DNA of 64,000 nt, taken from positions 8,060,001 to 8,124,000 of the forward strand of contig OX359246.1 in the NCBI GenBank assembly GCA_947179485.1, given 5' to 3'. The notes under the pieces are model-generated. The model was not told where the DNA came from. It worked only from the letters and a program-made list of their open reading frames with translations, and did no database searches. Positions 21,918 through 31,900 of the stretch are shown here, piece after piece; position 1 is the first letter of the stretch; the number at the start of each line of letters is the position of its first letter. The stretch is from Allacma fusca (taxonomy: Eukaryota > Arthropoda > Collembola > Symphypleona > Sminthuridae). A program made the position numbers and the translations under genes.

Positions 21918-24900
21918 CCAATGACCTGTCCTCTTCTGTAGAAAATTCTACAGGTATGTTAATGACTTCTGTATGAGTATCTACAGAGTCTTGTCCGTTT
22001 TCGTCTGTTGGAACTTCCTGGAACTCTTCGTCCTCTTCTGTAGAATTTTCTACAAGGACTTCTCGTTCCGAGGGTTGTTTGAATTGTTGGCTAGGCTGTT
22101 TGCTGCTCGTATCTGATTTTTCAGAATATTCTTGGCTCTCTCGGTTTGTTCTATTTCTCTCTCCACTCGTGCTATTGCTTCTCTGATCCGACTGCCTTGC
22201 GCTTGTAGGCTTTGCAGTGTCTGTCTCTGAGCTTCGCTGGGTGGGTTTGATGTTGAGTTCCACAAAGGGGGGCTCTTCCAAGGCCTTTTGCTCATCTGAG
22301 TGAAGCAATTGGGTTGAGATGTCCGCCGCTACTGAGGGCCAAGGCACCTCAACTCGTGAAGTCGCTTCTGAAGGTCCTTGATTTCCTGTTTCAATTTGTC
22401 CAGGTCTCCCTCTCTCTGTCGTAGGCGGTTGATTAATTCTCGGTTCTGATCCCGAATTGTAAGAATTTGTCTCTCTACACTCACTGCTGTCGTCCACATC
22501 AAGTTCTGTTGGACTTATCCCTGAAGTACTTAATTCTTTAAGTGTTTTAAATTCACTCTCGTCAATAAGTGGTTGAGTTTCTTCCTCACCTTCGGATATT
22601 ACACCTGAGCTATTTTCAGCTGGTTTATTAAATCCGAAATATCTTCTTTGGCTTTCTGGGTTTCCTGGAGGGTTGCTTTGTGATCTCCCTCGAGTTGTTT
22701 CAATTTGCTCAGTATTTCCTGTTGTTCCGAAATCTGATGTAAAATTCTTTGTTTGAGACGAATTTCGTTCTCCTTTGCCTTGATTAATTGGGCTTGTAAT
22801 CCCTGGATGATTAGGATTAATTCTCTCTTTGTATGTGTCATCAGTTATTCTGGTTGAACCTCGTCTTGTGATTTCTCCACTTGTGGGCAGAAACTTGACG
22901 TTTGAGGTTTTGTCTCCTGAATTAGCAGTTCTAAGTCTGCGATTCTCTGTTTGATGTACTCTTCCTGAGCTGCGTACTTCCAAATTTTTATTTGGACTAA
23001 ATTCCTCTGTTGTTTCAATCCCCTTATCTCGTCCCTGATTTCCTCTAGGGTGTTCATTTACTTTCGAGCGAGTGAAATATGGGTAATTTTTATCCAAAAA
23101 TTCCCTATTATCTGAATAATTTTCTGACGAAAATTTTCTTACTTGTGTACTTGACTGCTTAATAGTACCTTTTCCTCCTTGAGTGTTATCTTTATGTTGA
23201 CGTGGTCCCTGGTTTGATCTCCCTCCTTCACTTGGGGTGATTTGAGAGTATGAGTAATTTTTGTCACAAAATTCTCCTCTCTGTTGTACTGGCTGAGTTT
23301 GGTCACTTGAACTGTCTGAGTAATTTTCGGATGAAAACTCTCTAGTTATTTCTTCGGTTTGAGCAGGTTGAACTTTAAAAGTCACCTTCTTGCTCGTAGT
23401 TGAACTGTTATCTGAAGTGGTCGAACTCTTAAGAATTGACCGTGGCTGACTCACTATAACTTTTCCACACTTGTTCCAGTTTCGTTTTGTCACCAATTCC
23501 ACTATATCGGAATCTAAATCGTAACTATACTCGTCCTCAATGTGTTCTCGCTGTAGGCACTTCTTAAGCCTCTCCACATGGACTTTCTGTCTCTTTTTAG
23601 AATTCCTAAGGTCTTGAATGATATAATTGTCTTTGGCTAAAACTTCTATGACTACAAAGGGTCCTTTGTAAGGGTGAAGAAAGCGTTCGCTCTTTCCAAC
23701 TATCCTGGTCGGTGTAAAGACTCGCACTGTGTCTCCGATGTTGAATTTAACGAACCTTCTTTTCCTATCATACCAATCCTTACTGTAGTCCTGACGTTCC
23801 CTTATCTTAGCAATAGCTTTTTCTATTCTAGTAGTGGCTTCCTCAGCACTCATAAAATTAGTGTCGACGCTGCTTAAACACAGTTGTAAGTTAAAATCAT
23901 ATATGGGTTGTCGCCTAAACATCATAAAATAAGGAGTTTCTTTGGTCACATCATGGTGACTGCAATTGTAAGCATTTATTAAAAACGGTAAACAACTGCA
24001 CCATAGTGCTTGCTCTTTTTGAGTATAATGACTCAGCATAGTGCTTATAGTCTGGACCATTCTTTCTATTTGTCCAACACTATTATGTCTTAGTGCTGTA
24101 GATGTAGAATGGTTCATGCCTAATCTGCGAAGTAATGCTTGAGTGATTTCCGCTCTGAATTCGGATCCTCCGTCACTCAGCAAGTTTTTGAACAGTCCGT
24201 ATTTTAAAACTACTTTGTGAAGCAAAAACTCTGCTATCCTGTCAGCAGTTTTATCTGGAATTGCTTCTGCGATCACGAACTTTGAAACATAATCCTGTGC
24301 GATTATAATGTACTTGTTCCCTTTTATGCTAATTTGCATGGGTCCAATTAGATCGATACATAATGCATCTCCTACATTTTCTATCCTGATTGGATGAAGT
24401 AGTCCTGCTGGCTTCATTCTCATGGATTTAGCTGCTTGGCAACTTTCACATGACATGACATATTTTGCTACTGAGACGTTCATTTTTCTCCAAAAATAAT
24501 TTTTGTTGAGTCTATGAAGAGTTTTCTGGAATCCTAAATGTCCTCCGCATAGGATCCCATCATGAGCTTTTGATAGTAGGAAATTTCTAAGTACTCGGGG
24601 TACGTATAACTTACGTCCATCTTTATGTACTATAGTAAGAATCCCTTCTTCATCAATTTCATATCGGCTATACTTTTCTTTGTCCTTCCAATTTAACGTA
24701 TGCCGCATTTTTATTTTGTCCATGATGAACAAACAATCTGGATCGTCCCTTTGCATCTCCTGCATGTTATGTTCCTCTAACATAGTAACTTGCTCTTCAT
24801 CTTCAAGTATCCTACACACAGGCTTGTGTGTGGAAAAAGTATCTATGCTCCCTTCGCACCCCTGTAGTGCGTGAGCTCCTGGAACAAATTTTATTGCTCT

Positions 24901-27900
24901 ATTTAATGACATGTCCTCAGTTTTCTGAGCGTCTTTATTCCTTTGGTCTTCATCCTGTGAAAGACATAGTGAATGTGACGTCTTTTTACTTGTCACAACA
25001 CCCTGCCCTTTCAGAGGTTGAATCTTCCATGATCTTCCATCGGTGAATCTAATTTCACCTTCCTGGATATCTTTCCTCAGCTCTTCTACTGTGGTCGCCA
25101 GTAGAGAGAAATTATTTTTATCATCTGGATTCTCTGTGGATATGTACGTATGCGACGGCGGAGGGTTTTTGTTTTCCTCCGACTCGCATGCTGCAGATCT
25201 TCGTTGGATATTTTTCATCCATTCATCCACATCTCTGGAAATCTTCATCGCCTTGATCCGCTGTGGGGTATCAAGATCCGGATTGTTAACATATCCTGGA
25301 CTTTCTGCATCAGGAACTTGATCCGTCTTCCTGGCAGATTGTGCAGTGTATGTCTTCAATTGCGAAATAACTTCCTGTTTGAGCTTCCATTCATCTCCTT
25401 TTGTTGACGTTGGATTCCTCCAAGTCTCTTCAAATGCAAACCATTTCTCTTCGTCTGTGGGATCGTGTCCGGATGGAATGTGATTTTCCACACTGAACTT
25501 TTCCTGTTCCAGTGTCGGTCGGTCGCATTCCTTTTGGACGTTCCTATCCTCATCCGTGAGTACCAATTTCTTGGCCTCTTTAGGACTGGCGGGATGGGTG
25601 GGCGGGTTAGTTGAGGACTTCTCTTGTGTAGTCTCAGCTGCCTGGCTCACCAGATCCGCTGTTTCCTGATTCTTCAATGTTTGATCATGGACTTCCGTAT
25701 CGGAGTCTACAATTATGGCTGGTGGTAGATGTACAGCTTTAGTTTCAGCCTCACCTGCCCCATCCATTGTTGTGAATTCCATTGTACTTCGTGTCATCTG
25801 CCCTTGGGATTTTGGTGAATCAATGTCAACCTTCCCGTTGGCTGGACTTTGTGACGTTATTGCTGTCGTTGACTTTGGAGTAGGAGACCAATCAGTCCCC
25901 ATTCCAATGTCAGTGATAGTATTTCTGTCAAAATCTTCCTTTTCATTTTGAACTTGAACTTTCTTTGGTGATAAAAATTCCTTCATATCTAACTCATTTA
26001 TTGTAGCATTGTGAAGCTCTATTTCCTGTATTAGTTTGAGATTCTTCTCGTAGATATACTCATTGGTATATTTCCAGGTGTTTTCATCCTCTTGTGGATC
26101 ATCCTCCCGAAATTCGTGGATTGTAACGATGTCATCAACGGATAATTTCCATTCTTTGAGCGCTGAGTAGCTGTGTGTTACTTCATTGACACGGCTCTTT
26201 ACGTTCATTGTATGGTTTTCCCAATCCGTTTCCTCCAAATTCGGTTGAGGTGCTAGAATTTCCACTTGTGTTTTGACTTTACGTCTGGGTTGACCTTTTA
26301 ATCTTCCTGACCATGGATTTTGTCGCTGTGGGACTATGGCCTCATCTTCATCTGAGGATTGACTTTCGTCATCCGTCCAATATTTTCCCTTATAGCTTTC
26401 CCTGGTCGTAAGGCTGGCTGCACACGCCGGTGGTGGCATTATTATGTTCCTCTGAGGGATTTGTTTTTGCTCTTCCAAAGCAATTTTGTGCTCTTTGACC
26501 GGATCTGGGTCAAATTCGATCACTCGGTCCTCTGTATCTTCCAAATCTTCCTTTGTATAGGGTAATGGAGCTCTGGATAGAAAGTCTGCATCCAAGTGTA
26601 ATGCTCCTTTCTTGTATGTGACTTGAAAGTCAAATTCCTGTAGTTTATTTACAAACTTACTTATTCGGTGGTTTGGATCTTTTTGTAATCTTAAGTAGCA
26701 CAATGCTAAATGATCTGATCTGATTAAAAATTTTCTCAAATAAAGATATTGTCTGAATTTGCGAACTGCATATACGACTGCTGCTAGTTCTAATTCTGTG
26801 ACTGAGTAATTCTTTTCTGACTGAATTAGTGTCCTTGAAGCATAAGCTATTGGATGTTCTCCTCCGTCATCTTGAAGTATACAGCATCCTAGTCCTGAGA
26901 TTGATGCATCTGTATGTAGTATGCAATCCAACTCTGGGTTGAAATGAGCTAGGACTGGCTGTGTCATTAATTTGGTTTTGAGAATGTTGAAGGCAATTGT
27001 TGCATCTGCACTCCATTGGAAGCATCTTATGCGTTTTTGTCCTTCAGATTTCCCTTTACTTCCAATCCATGATTGTGAGATGGGACTAGCAATTTTTGCG
27101 AAGTCCTTGATGTATTTTCTATAGAAACTGCATATTCCGAAAAATCTTCTAGCTTCTGTTTCGGATTTTGGTATTGGCACATGTCTAATAGCGTCCACCT
27201 TTGCAGGATCTGGACTGGTGCCTTCCCTGGATACTTTGAATCCTAAAACAATTACTTCAAAATATCCGAATTTGCATTTCTTTGGCTTGAACTTAAAGTT
27301 CTTGTTGCTGGCTCTTAACATCAATTCTTCGAGAGATGCTAATTTGTCCAAAAGATGAATTCCATAAGAGATTACATCATCTAAATATACCATGGCTCCC
27401 CTAAATTTGAGTGAGCCCAGCATTTGATCTGCTGCTCGCTGAAAAGCTGACGGTGCAATCTTGACTCCCATAGGTAGTCGTTTGAATGCATATAATCCGT
27501 CCTGTGTAATGAAAGAGGTTATAATTTGATCATCCTCGTGTATTAATAGTTGAAAGAAGCCTGATTCCATGTCAAGAGTGTCGAACATTGCAGATTTTCC
27601 AAATTGCATAAGTATGTCATCTATTCTTGCTAAAGGGTAAACTTGATCTGTGATGGTTTTGTTTAATGCTCGATAATCCACAACTGATCTAAATGTTCCG
27701 TCTTTCTTTTTGATGAGAAATAGTGGACTGCTGTAAGGTCCGTTTACTTCCTTTATTATGTCCGCATCTAACATCTTTTGTACTTCCTCACGTACTTTTT
27801 GTCGCTCCATAGGTGAGCAAGGGAAAGGTTTTGCCTGAACGGGTGGATTATTTCCCGTATGGATCCGAATGGGATCAATCCACGCTGGTTCTTTCAAATC

Positions 27901-28914
27901 TCCCTTGTTGAATGCGAAACATTCTGGATATCTTGTCAACAATGCTCGGTACTTAGCTCTTCCTTCCTCATCGAGCTCTTCATTGACGTCGAAACAATCG
28001 AGCTGTTCTTGTGTGAGCCTTTTATGAGCATCACGTAATTGATTGCGCTTGATTTTGATGAGATCAAAATTTTCCTCAGCATGACCTATAGCTGTCCGTC
28101 CATACATTGTCTGTGGGCATGGAGCTGGATTAAATACATATGCGAAAGGTTCTTCATTTGGTACTACACCTGCGGCTACTAAAAGTCGCTTGCTGGTGTA
28201 TAGTTTCTCTGATGGTTGTAAATAAAAATCCTTTTTAATGTGTTTTGGAATTTGTATGGGCACTTTCATGTGTCCGTAGGCTGGTATCGTGACTGCTTTT
28301 CGAGTCCTGCACATCATGTTCTTCGGTCCTTTGACTTCATGAAATGAAAAAATTGACCTGACAAATTCTATGTCGGCCTTTTTCTCTCCGACGTAGAGAT
28401 GAGTGTCTCTAGTCATTGGAACTGTTTGAAATCGGTCACTCCGTATTTCATTATTCTTGTAATCCAACGTTATTCCATAACGTGATAAAAGATCTTCACC
28501 TATGATCATTCGTGGTTCTAGTGTTTCCATCACTAGACCTTTGAATAAAAGCTTTTCACCTTCAATCATCATTGTGAATTTGGTAAGGCAAATTGGTTTT
28601 ACCAATTCCGCATTTGCTACTGCTATACGCAGAGCGCTTGGAACTTCTTTTATTTCCGCACATCTGGGTACTAAGTTTCTTTGGATACAGGATCTTGTTG
28701 CTCCTGAATCTAGTAAAGCTGGTATCATCATACTGCATATTTGTACTTGTAAAGTGGACTTGTTGCCGTTTGATAAACGACATGGGTTGAGATCAATAAT
28801 TTCTAATTCTTCGTCGTCTTTTGACTGACTTTCTACTCTAGTTGCTATAATTGCATTCATTCTTTCTTGGATATCTTCAGTTACTGGGGGTGCGTCCCCC
28901 TCTGTGAGTTTCCC
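21664..28914 (-). CDS. pol: pol: protease, reverse transcriptase, RNase H, integrase
   Basis: Open frame in -1 relative to gag. It is open from the frameshift site at 28914; its first ATG is at 28860 (2398 codons from there). Numbering from that ATG: aspartic protease motif LLDSGATRS (D51); RT with SPLFLIKKKDGTFRSVVDYR, the catalytic D in FDTLDMESGF, and YLDD (about 490); RNase H with HTDAS (about 646); integrase H2C2 zinc finger (about 1430-1477), then core D (ALCIDLIGP, about 1500), D (SDGGSEF, about 1563) and E (GQIERM, about 1597), and a GPF-type C-terminal module (about 1730). All catalytic residues are present. Two parts are unusual: a roughly 630-residue linker between RNase H and integrase (765-1395), and a roughly 640-residue hydrophilic tail with SSENYSD/DKNYSY and STEED repeats. 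Family: Ty3/gypsy. Confidence 0.95.
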   Translation of the reverse strand, partial: GKLTEGDAPPVTEDIQERMNAIIATRVESQSKDDEELEIIDLNPCRLSNGNKSTLQVQICSMMIPALLDSGATRSCIQRNLVPRCAEIKEVPSALRIAVANAELVKPICLTKFTMMIEGEKLLFKGLVMETLEPRMIIGEDLLSRYGITLDYKNNEIRSDRFQTVPMTRDTHLYVGEKKADIEFVRSIFSFHEVKGPKNMMCRTRKAVTIPAYGHMKVPIQIPKHIKKDFYLQPSEKLYTSKRLLVAAGVVPNEEPFAYVFNPAPCPQTMYGRTAIGHAEENFDLIKIKRNQLRDAHKRLTQEQLDCFDVNEELDEEGRAKYRALLTRYPECFAFNKGDLKEPAWIDPIRIHTGNNPPVQAKPFPCSPMERQKVREEVQKMLDADIIKEVNGPYSSPLFLIKKKDGTFRSVVDYRALNKTITDQVYPLARIDDILMQFGKSAMFDTLDMESGFFQLLIHEDDQIITSFITQDGLYAFKRLPMGVKIAPSAFQRAADQMLGSLKFRGAMVYLDDVISYGIHLLDKLASLEELMLRASNKNFKFKPKKCKFGYFEVIVLGFKVSREGTSPDPAKVDAIRHVPIPKSETEARRFFGICSFYRKYIKDFAKIASPISQSWIGSKGKSEGQKRIRCFQWSADATIAFNILKTKLMTQPVLAHFNPELDCILHTDASISGLGCCILQDDGGEHPIAYASRTLIQSEKNYSVTELELAAVVYAVRKFRQYLYLRKFLIRSDHLALCYLRLQKDPNHRISKFVNKLQEFDFQVTYKKGALHLDADFLSRAPLPYTKEDLEDTEDRVIEFDPDPVKEHKIALEEQKQIPQRNIIMPPPACAASLTTRESYKGKYWTDDESQSSDEDEAIVPQRQNPWSGRLKGQPRRKVKTQVEILAPQPNLEETDWENHTMNVKSRVNEVTHSYSALKEWKLSVDDIVTIHEFREDDPQEDENTWKYTNEYIYEKNLKLIQEIELHNATINELDMKEFLSPKKVQVQNEKEDFDRNTITDIGMGTDWSPTPKSTTAITSQSPANGKVDIDSPKSQGQMTRSTMEFTTMDGAGEAETKAVHLPPAIIVDSDTEVHDQTLKNQETADLVSQAAETTQEKSSTNPPTHPASPKEAKKLVLTDEDRNVQKECDRPTLEQEKFSVENHIPSGHDPTDEEKWFAFEETWRNPTSTKGDEWKLKQEVISQLKTYTAQSARKTDQVPDAESPGYVNNPDLDTPQRIKAMKISRDVDEWMKNIQRRSAACESEENKNPPPSHTYISTENPDDKNNFSLLATTVEELRKDIQEGEIRFTDGRSWKIQPLKGQGVVTSKKTSHSLCLSQDEDQRNKDAQKTEDMSLNRAIKFVPGAHALQGCEGSIDTFSTHKPVCRILEDEEQVTMLEEHNMQEMQRDDPDCLFIMDKIKMRHTLNWKDKEKYSRYEIDEEGILTIVHKDGRKLYVPRVLRNFLLSKAHDGILCGGHLGFQKTLHRLNKNYFWRKMNVSVAKYVMSCESCQAAKSMRMKPAGLLHPIRIENVGDALCIDLIGPMQISIKGNKYIIIAQDYVSKFVIAEAIPDKTADRIAEFLLHKVVLKYGLFKNLLSDGGSEFRAEITQALLRRLGMNHSTSTALRHNSVGQIERMVQTISTMLSHYTQKEQALWCSCLPFLINAYNCSHHDVTKETPYFMMFRRQPIYDFNLQLCLSSVDTNFMSAEEATTRIEKAIAKIRERQDYSKDWYDRKRRFVKFNIGDTVRVFTPTRIVGKSERFLHPYKGPFVVIEVLAKDNYIIQDLRNSKKRQKVHVERLKKCLQREHIEDEYSYDLDSDIVELVTKRNWNKCGKVIVSQPRSILKSSTTSDNSSTTSKKVTFKVQPAQTEEITREFSSENYSDSSSDQTQPVQQRGEFCDKNYSYSQITPSEGGRSNQGPRQHKDNTQGGKGTIKQSSTQVRKFSSENYSDNREFLDKNYPYFTRSKVNEHPRGNQGRDKGIETTEEFSPNKNLEVRSSGRVHQTENRRLRTANSGDKTSNVKFLPTSGEITRRGSTRITDDTYKERINPNHPGITSPINQGKGERNSSQTKNFTSDFGTTGNTEQIETTRGRSQSNPPGNPESQRRYFGFNKPAENSSGVISEGEEETQPLIDESEFKTLKELSTSGISPTELDVDDSSECRETNSYNSGSEPRINQPPTTERGRPGQIETGNQGPSEATSRVEVPWPSVAADISTQLLHSDEQKALEEPPFVELNIKPTQRSSETDTAKPTSARQSDQRSNSTSGERNRTNRESQEYSEKSDTSSKQPSQQFKQPSEREVLVENSTEEDEEFQEVPTDENGQDSVDTHTEVINIPVEFSTEEDRSLDVITKDSPRRPERIRTNTSEHRETFSDPQNPTSTNPTGTSTSSGGDSGVKEAGETPQEESAEETGESRRYPTRTRKRTKRFGSV
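22050..22295 (-). CDS. Alternative-frame coiled-coil ORF 4
   Basis: 81 codons in the same +1 frame as its neighbours. The heptad-like stretch covers about residues 24-65 (REAIARVEREIEQTERAKNI). It starts 33 bases after the stop of the preceding small ORF. It overlaps the pol tail completely. Confidence 0.4.
   Translation of the reverse strand: MSKRPWKSPPLWNSTSNPPSEAQRQTLQSLQAQGSRIREAIARVEREIEQTERAKNILKNQIRAANSLANNSNNPRNEKSL
22329..22499 (-). CDS. Alternative-frame coiled-coil ORF 3
   Basis: 56 codons in the same +1 frame. Nearly all of it after the first 8 residues is heptad-like (RQILTIRDQNRELINRLRQR, KLKQEIKDLQKRLHEL). It is the most regular of the five. The pol frame over the same bases is S/T/N/P/E-rich and low in complexity. 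Confidence 0.4.
   Translation of the reverse strand: MWTTAVSVERQILTIRDQNRELINRLRQREGDLDKLKQEIKDLQKRLHELRCLGPQ
22599..22841 (-). CDS. Alternative-frame coiled-coil ORF 2
   Basis: 80 codons in the same +1 frame, rich in L, I, K, E and Q with heptad spacing throughout (QGLQAQLIKAKENEIRLKQR). Its ATG lies three bases after the stop of the preceding small ORF (TAA CTG ATG), a spacing that could allow termination-reinitiation. Confidence 0.4.
   Translation of the reverse strand: MTHTKRELILIIQGLQAQLIKAKENEIRLKQRILHQISEQQEILSKLKQLEGDHKATLQETQKAKEDISDLINQLKIAQV
22845..23057 (-). CDS. Alternative-frame coiled-coil ORF 1
   Basis: 70 codons, the first of the series, starting MNTLEEIRDEIRGLKQQRN and continuing with a second heptad-like stretch (AAQEEYIKQRIADLELLIQ). 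It lies within the pol tail in the +1 frame, downstream of the integrase domain. Confidence 0.4.
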   Translation of the reverse strand: MNTLEEIRDEIRGLKQQRNLVQIKIWKYAAQEEYIKQRIADLELLIQETKPQTSSFCPQVEKSQDEVQPE

Positions 28915-31900
28915 GACGGATATGGGCTAGATTGTCTTTTGTGTGGGCAATTTCTCCTCAGGTGGCCCATCTCTCCACATCCGAAACACTTTAGGTCGGT
29001 TTGAGTGGATTCTAGCGCCAATTGTCCCGGTATCGGTTGTGACTGCTCCTGGCGGTCTGGTTGATTTCTCCAAGAGTTGTTTCTGTCATTGCTTTGGCTG
29101 TTCCGGTCCCTGGAGTTAGTTCTACTCCTGTTGTTATTGTTGTTGTACTGTTGGGGTCGCTGACCTCCTTGGTTATTGTTTGGCTGGTAACCCTGGTTCT
29201 GGTAACCTTGTGGGTTGGCCTGAATTTGTTGCATGCCAGTGTTGGCGTACCCTGCATTTTGCCCTTGACCGTATCCTTGTTGCGGTACGTATCCTTGAGA
29301 TGGTCCATACCCTTGAGTGGGTGCATAACCTTGAAATGGTGCATAACCCTGTTGTGGTGGGTATCCTTGATTCGGATTAAACCCTTGAGGTGGCATAAAG
29401 CCTTGAGTTTGATTAAATCCTTGGCTGTTATAGCCGTTGTAGGATTGGTTGTACCCTTGGTTCATCTGTTGGTCATTCCACTGACGATTTCCCTGGTTGT
29501 TAGGGTTGTTGTTGTAGTATTGTCGGTTTGGACTTTGTCTAGATCCGAAGTTCTGGTTCCTCTGAGGGTAACCTTGATTGTTGGAGTTGTTGCCATCATT
29601 TCTGTACTGAGGCCTACTCCTGTCTTGATTATTGTAGAATCTCTCAGGTGTTGGAGATCTACCTCGGTTCCCATAACTTCTTCGGTCATCATACCCTTGG
29701 TTGTTACGTCCCCTGTCCGGGTAGTTGTTATTGTTACTGTAACCTGGGCTGGAATTCCGTGAGTTGTTGAAGTTTCCCTGACCTGGACTTCGTCCCCGTT
29801 GGTCATTAGGTCTATTCTCAGGTCTCCGATAGTCCTGCTGTTCTCTCACTGCAGCTATTTTCACTACAGTTGTTTCTGCTGGAACGGGTTTCATTCCGGA
29901 GGTTAATTTCTCCAACATTTCTTGGACTTTGGCAAATCTTGTCTCAATAGATTCCGCGCCGTCCGTCTTTCGGTCTTCATCATACTGCTTGATTCCCTCT
30001 ATGAAGTCTGCTACAGTCCCTGCTGTCCATCCTCGGCAGAAAACTATGTATTCGGATGTTAAACCTGCGCGTAAGAGTCTGATTTTCTCCAGTTCGGGCA
30101 TAAATCTGTCGACCCTATTGATTAGTGCTAATTTCGCATCTATGTATGCGCATGGATCTTCATCCGTATTCATCTTTCGCTTTTCCATTAGTGTACGTAT
30201 CATTTGGTCGGTGATACTGTACCTTATTAAAAATTCCTCCCTGAATTCGTCCCAGTTAATGGTGTCGTAGGGTAGTTCCTCATGTAATCTTCGTTCGGCA
30301 ATCCAATTTCTGATCCAATCCCTGACGGGTGGGTCAAAGATGATCTGTACGTACTGCATCCTGGTTATGATGGTATCTCCTCCGAACCTGTTGGTCTGGA
30401 GTTCGGCTGTTGCGAAGGCTGTCTCCGGGTCATCTACACCCGGTTTGAATTCAACTTTGGGAAACATGAGGGCGGTCATGTCGTCGTCCAGATGTCTCCT
30501 TGGAATTATTCGTACTTGTTCTTGGTCTGCAACTTCCTCAATACGTATTCCCTGATTGCGATTAATTGGTACGTATGGGTTGATGATGTTAACGTTGACC
30601 TGGTTGAAAAAATTATTTCTGTTCACAATCTGTCTATTCCTCCAGTTGTCGAAGGCCTCGAAGTCGTGAGGGTTACTTGAGTTGCTACTGCTGGAGCTGG
30701 ATGATGAGCTACTTCCTCCGGAACTTCCGGGGTCACTCCTTGCTCTCTGTCTGCCTCCGATGTGTCTACCTCCTCTCGAGCCTCCTCGACCTGGATTTGA
30801 CCTTGATTGAGATGGTCGCTGGTTGTGGAAATTGTTGTTGTTAGCCCCTCTCGGCTGGTTTCCTCTCCCTGATCCACTTGGTCCTGGGCCTGGTGGTCTG
30901 GGTTGGTTATTTCCAATTTGACGGCGTGCTCGTAAGGGTTTGCGTCTTTTTCTGACTTGAGTGAGTACAACTTGAGTTTCCGGACTAAGGTCTCGGAGTC
31001 GGATCCTTGGGAAGAAGTGAGTTTCTCCGGTGTTATCCACAAATCGGACTTCCTCTTGTATTTCTTCGTCTCTTTCGATTGCTCTGAACGCTGCGTCGTA
31101 GGCGTCGTCTATCGAAATTCTTATGGTAAATTGACCTGGTACTTCCGGGATAATGAAGTCCTCTTCGTCAACTCCAATAAAGATGTGCTCTGTCTCTACG
31201 CTAGACTGTGCACTGCTATGCTGACCACTCTCACGTCTCGGAGTGTCTCTCTGTATTACCTGCTCTTCTTCTTCCTCGCTGGACGTGTCACTCAAGATTT
31301 CTACGTTAGGGTCGTGAATTAATCTATTCAATGCCTCTTGGTGGTCGTGTTCGTTCTCGATTTCTTCCAAGAAGCCTGGTGGTACCCTTTGTCTGCGAAC
31401 GCCGTTTGGTAGACTGATGTGTCGATGGTAAAGTCTGAAATTGGGTGCGATGTAGCTGGAGATCTGCCCTGGATCTAACGATCTTCGGGTGATTATATTC
31501 CAGAAGGTAAATATCGGGTGTTCACTCAGAACAATTTCTTCGTGTTCAGCTCTTGTGGCTGCAAATGCTTCAAAGTTTGAATCCCTTGCTGGTCTGAACC
31601 TTCGTTGTATGATACCGTCCCTTCTGTTGTAATAGATCAGGCGTCTCACTTGACCTGTCCAGGTCGCTTCGTTTTCTACCCCCTGGTTTCTGAATCTGTC
31701 TTGTTTTCGGGCGATCCTAGCGTATTGTCTCACTGTTACTCTGCTTGGTACTAACTCGTCTTCGGTTGCTTCGTTCTCGCTGGTGTACACTCTGCCACTG
31801 GGTCCTGTCCAAATGTTAACTCCGTATTGCAAGTCGTCAAGCCAATTGACTTTACCTTGACTTGTGGTTGGAGTTGTTGTTACTCGAGATGGTCCTGCTA

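Noticed and set aside
29012-31042. Several 100-230 codon frames on both strands within gag, such as 29061-29762 plus
   Set aside because: They are by-products of repetitive, biased gag codons and are rich in simple V/L/S or M/T/K patterns, with no coiled-coil or other regular structure.
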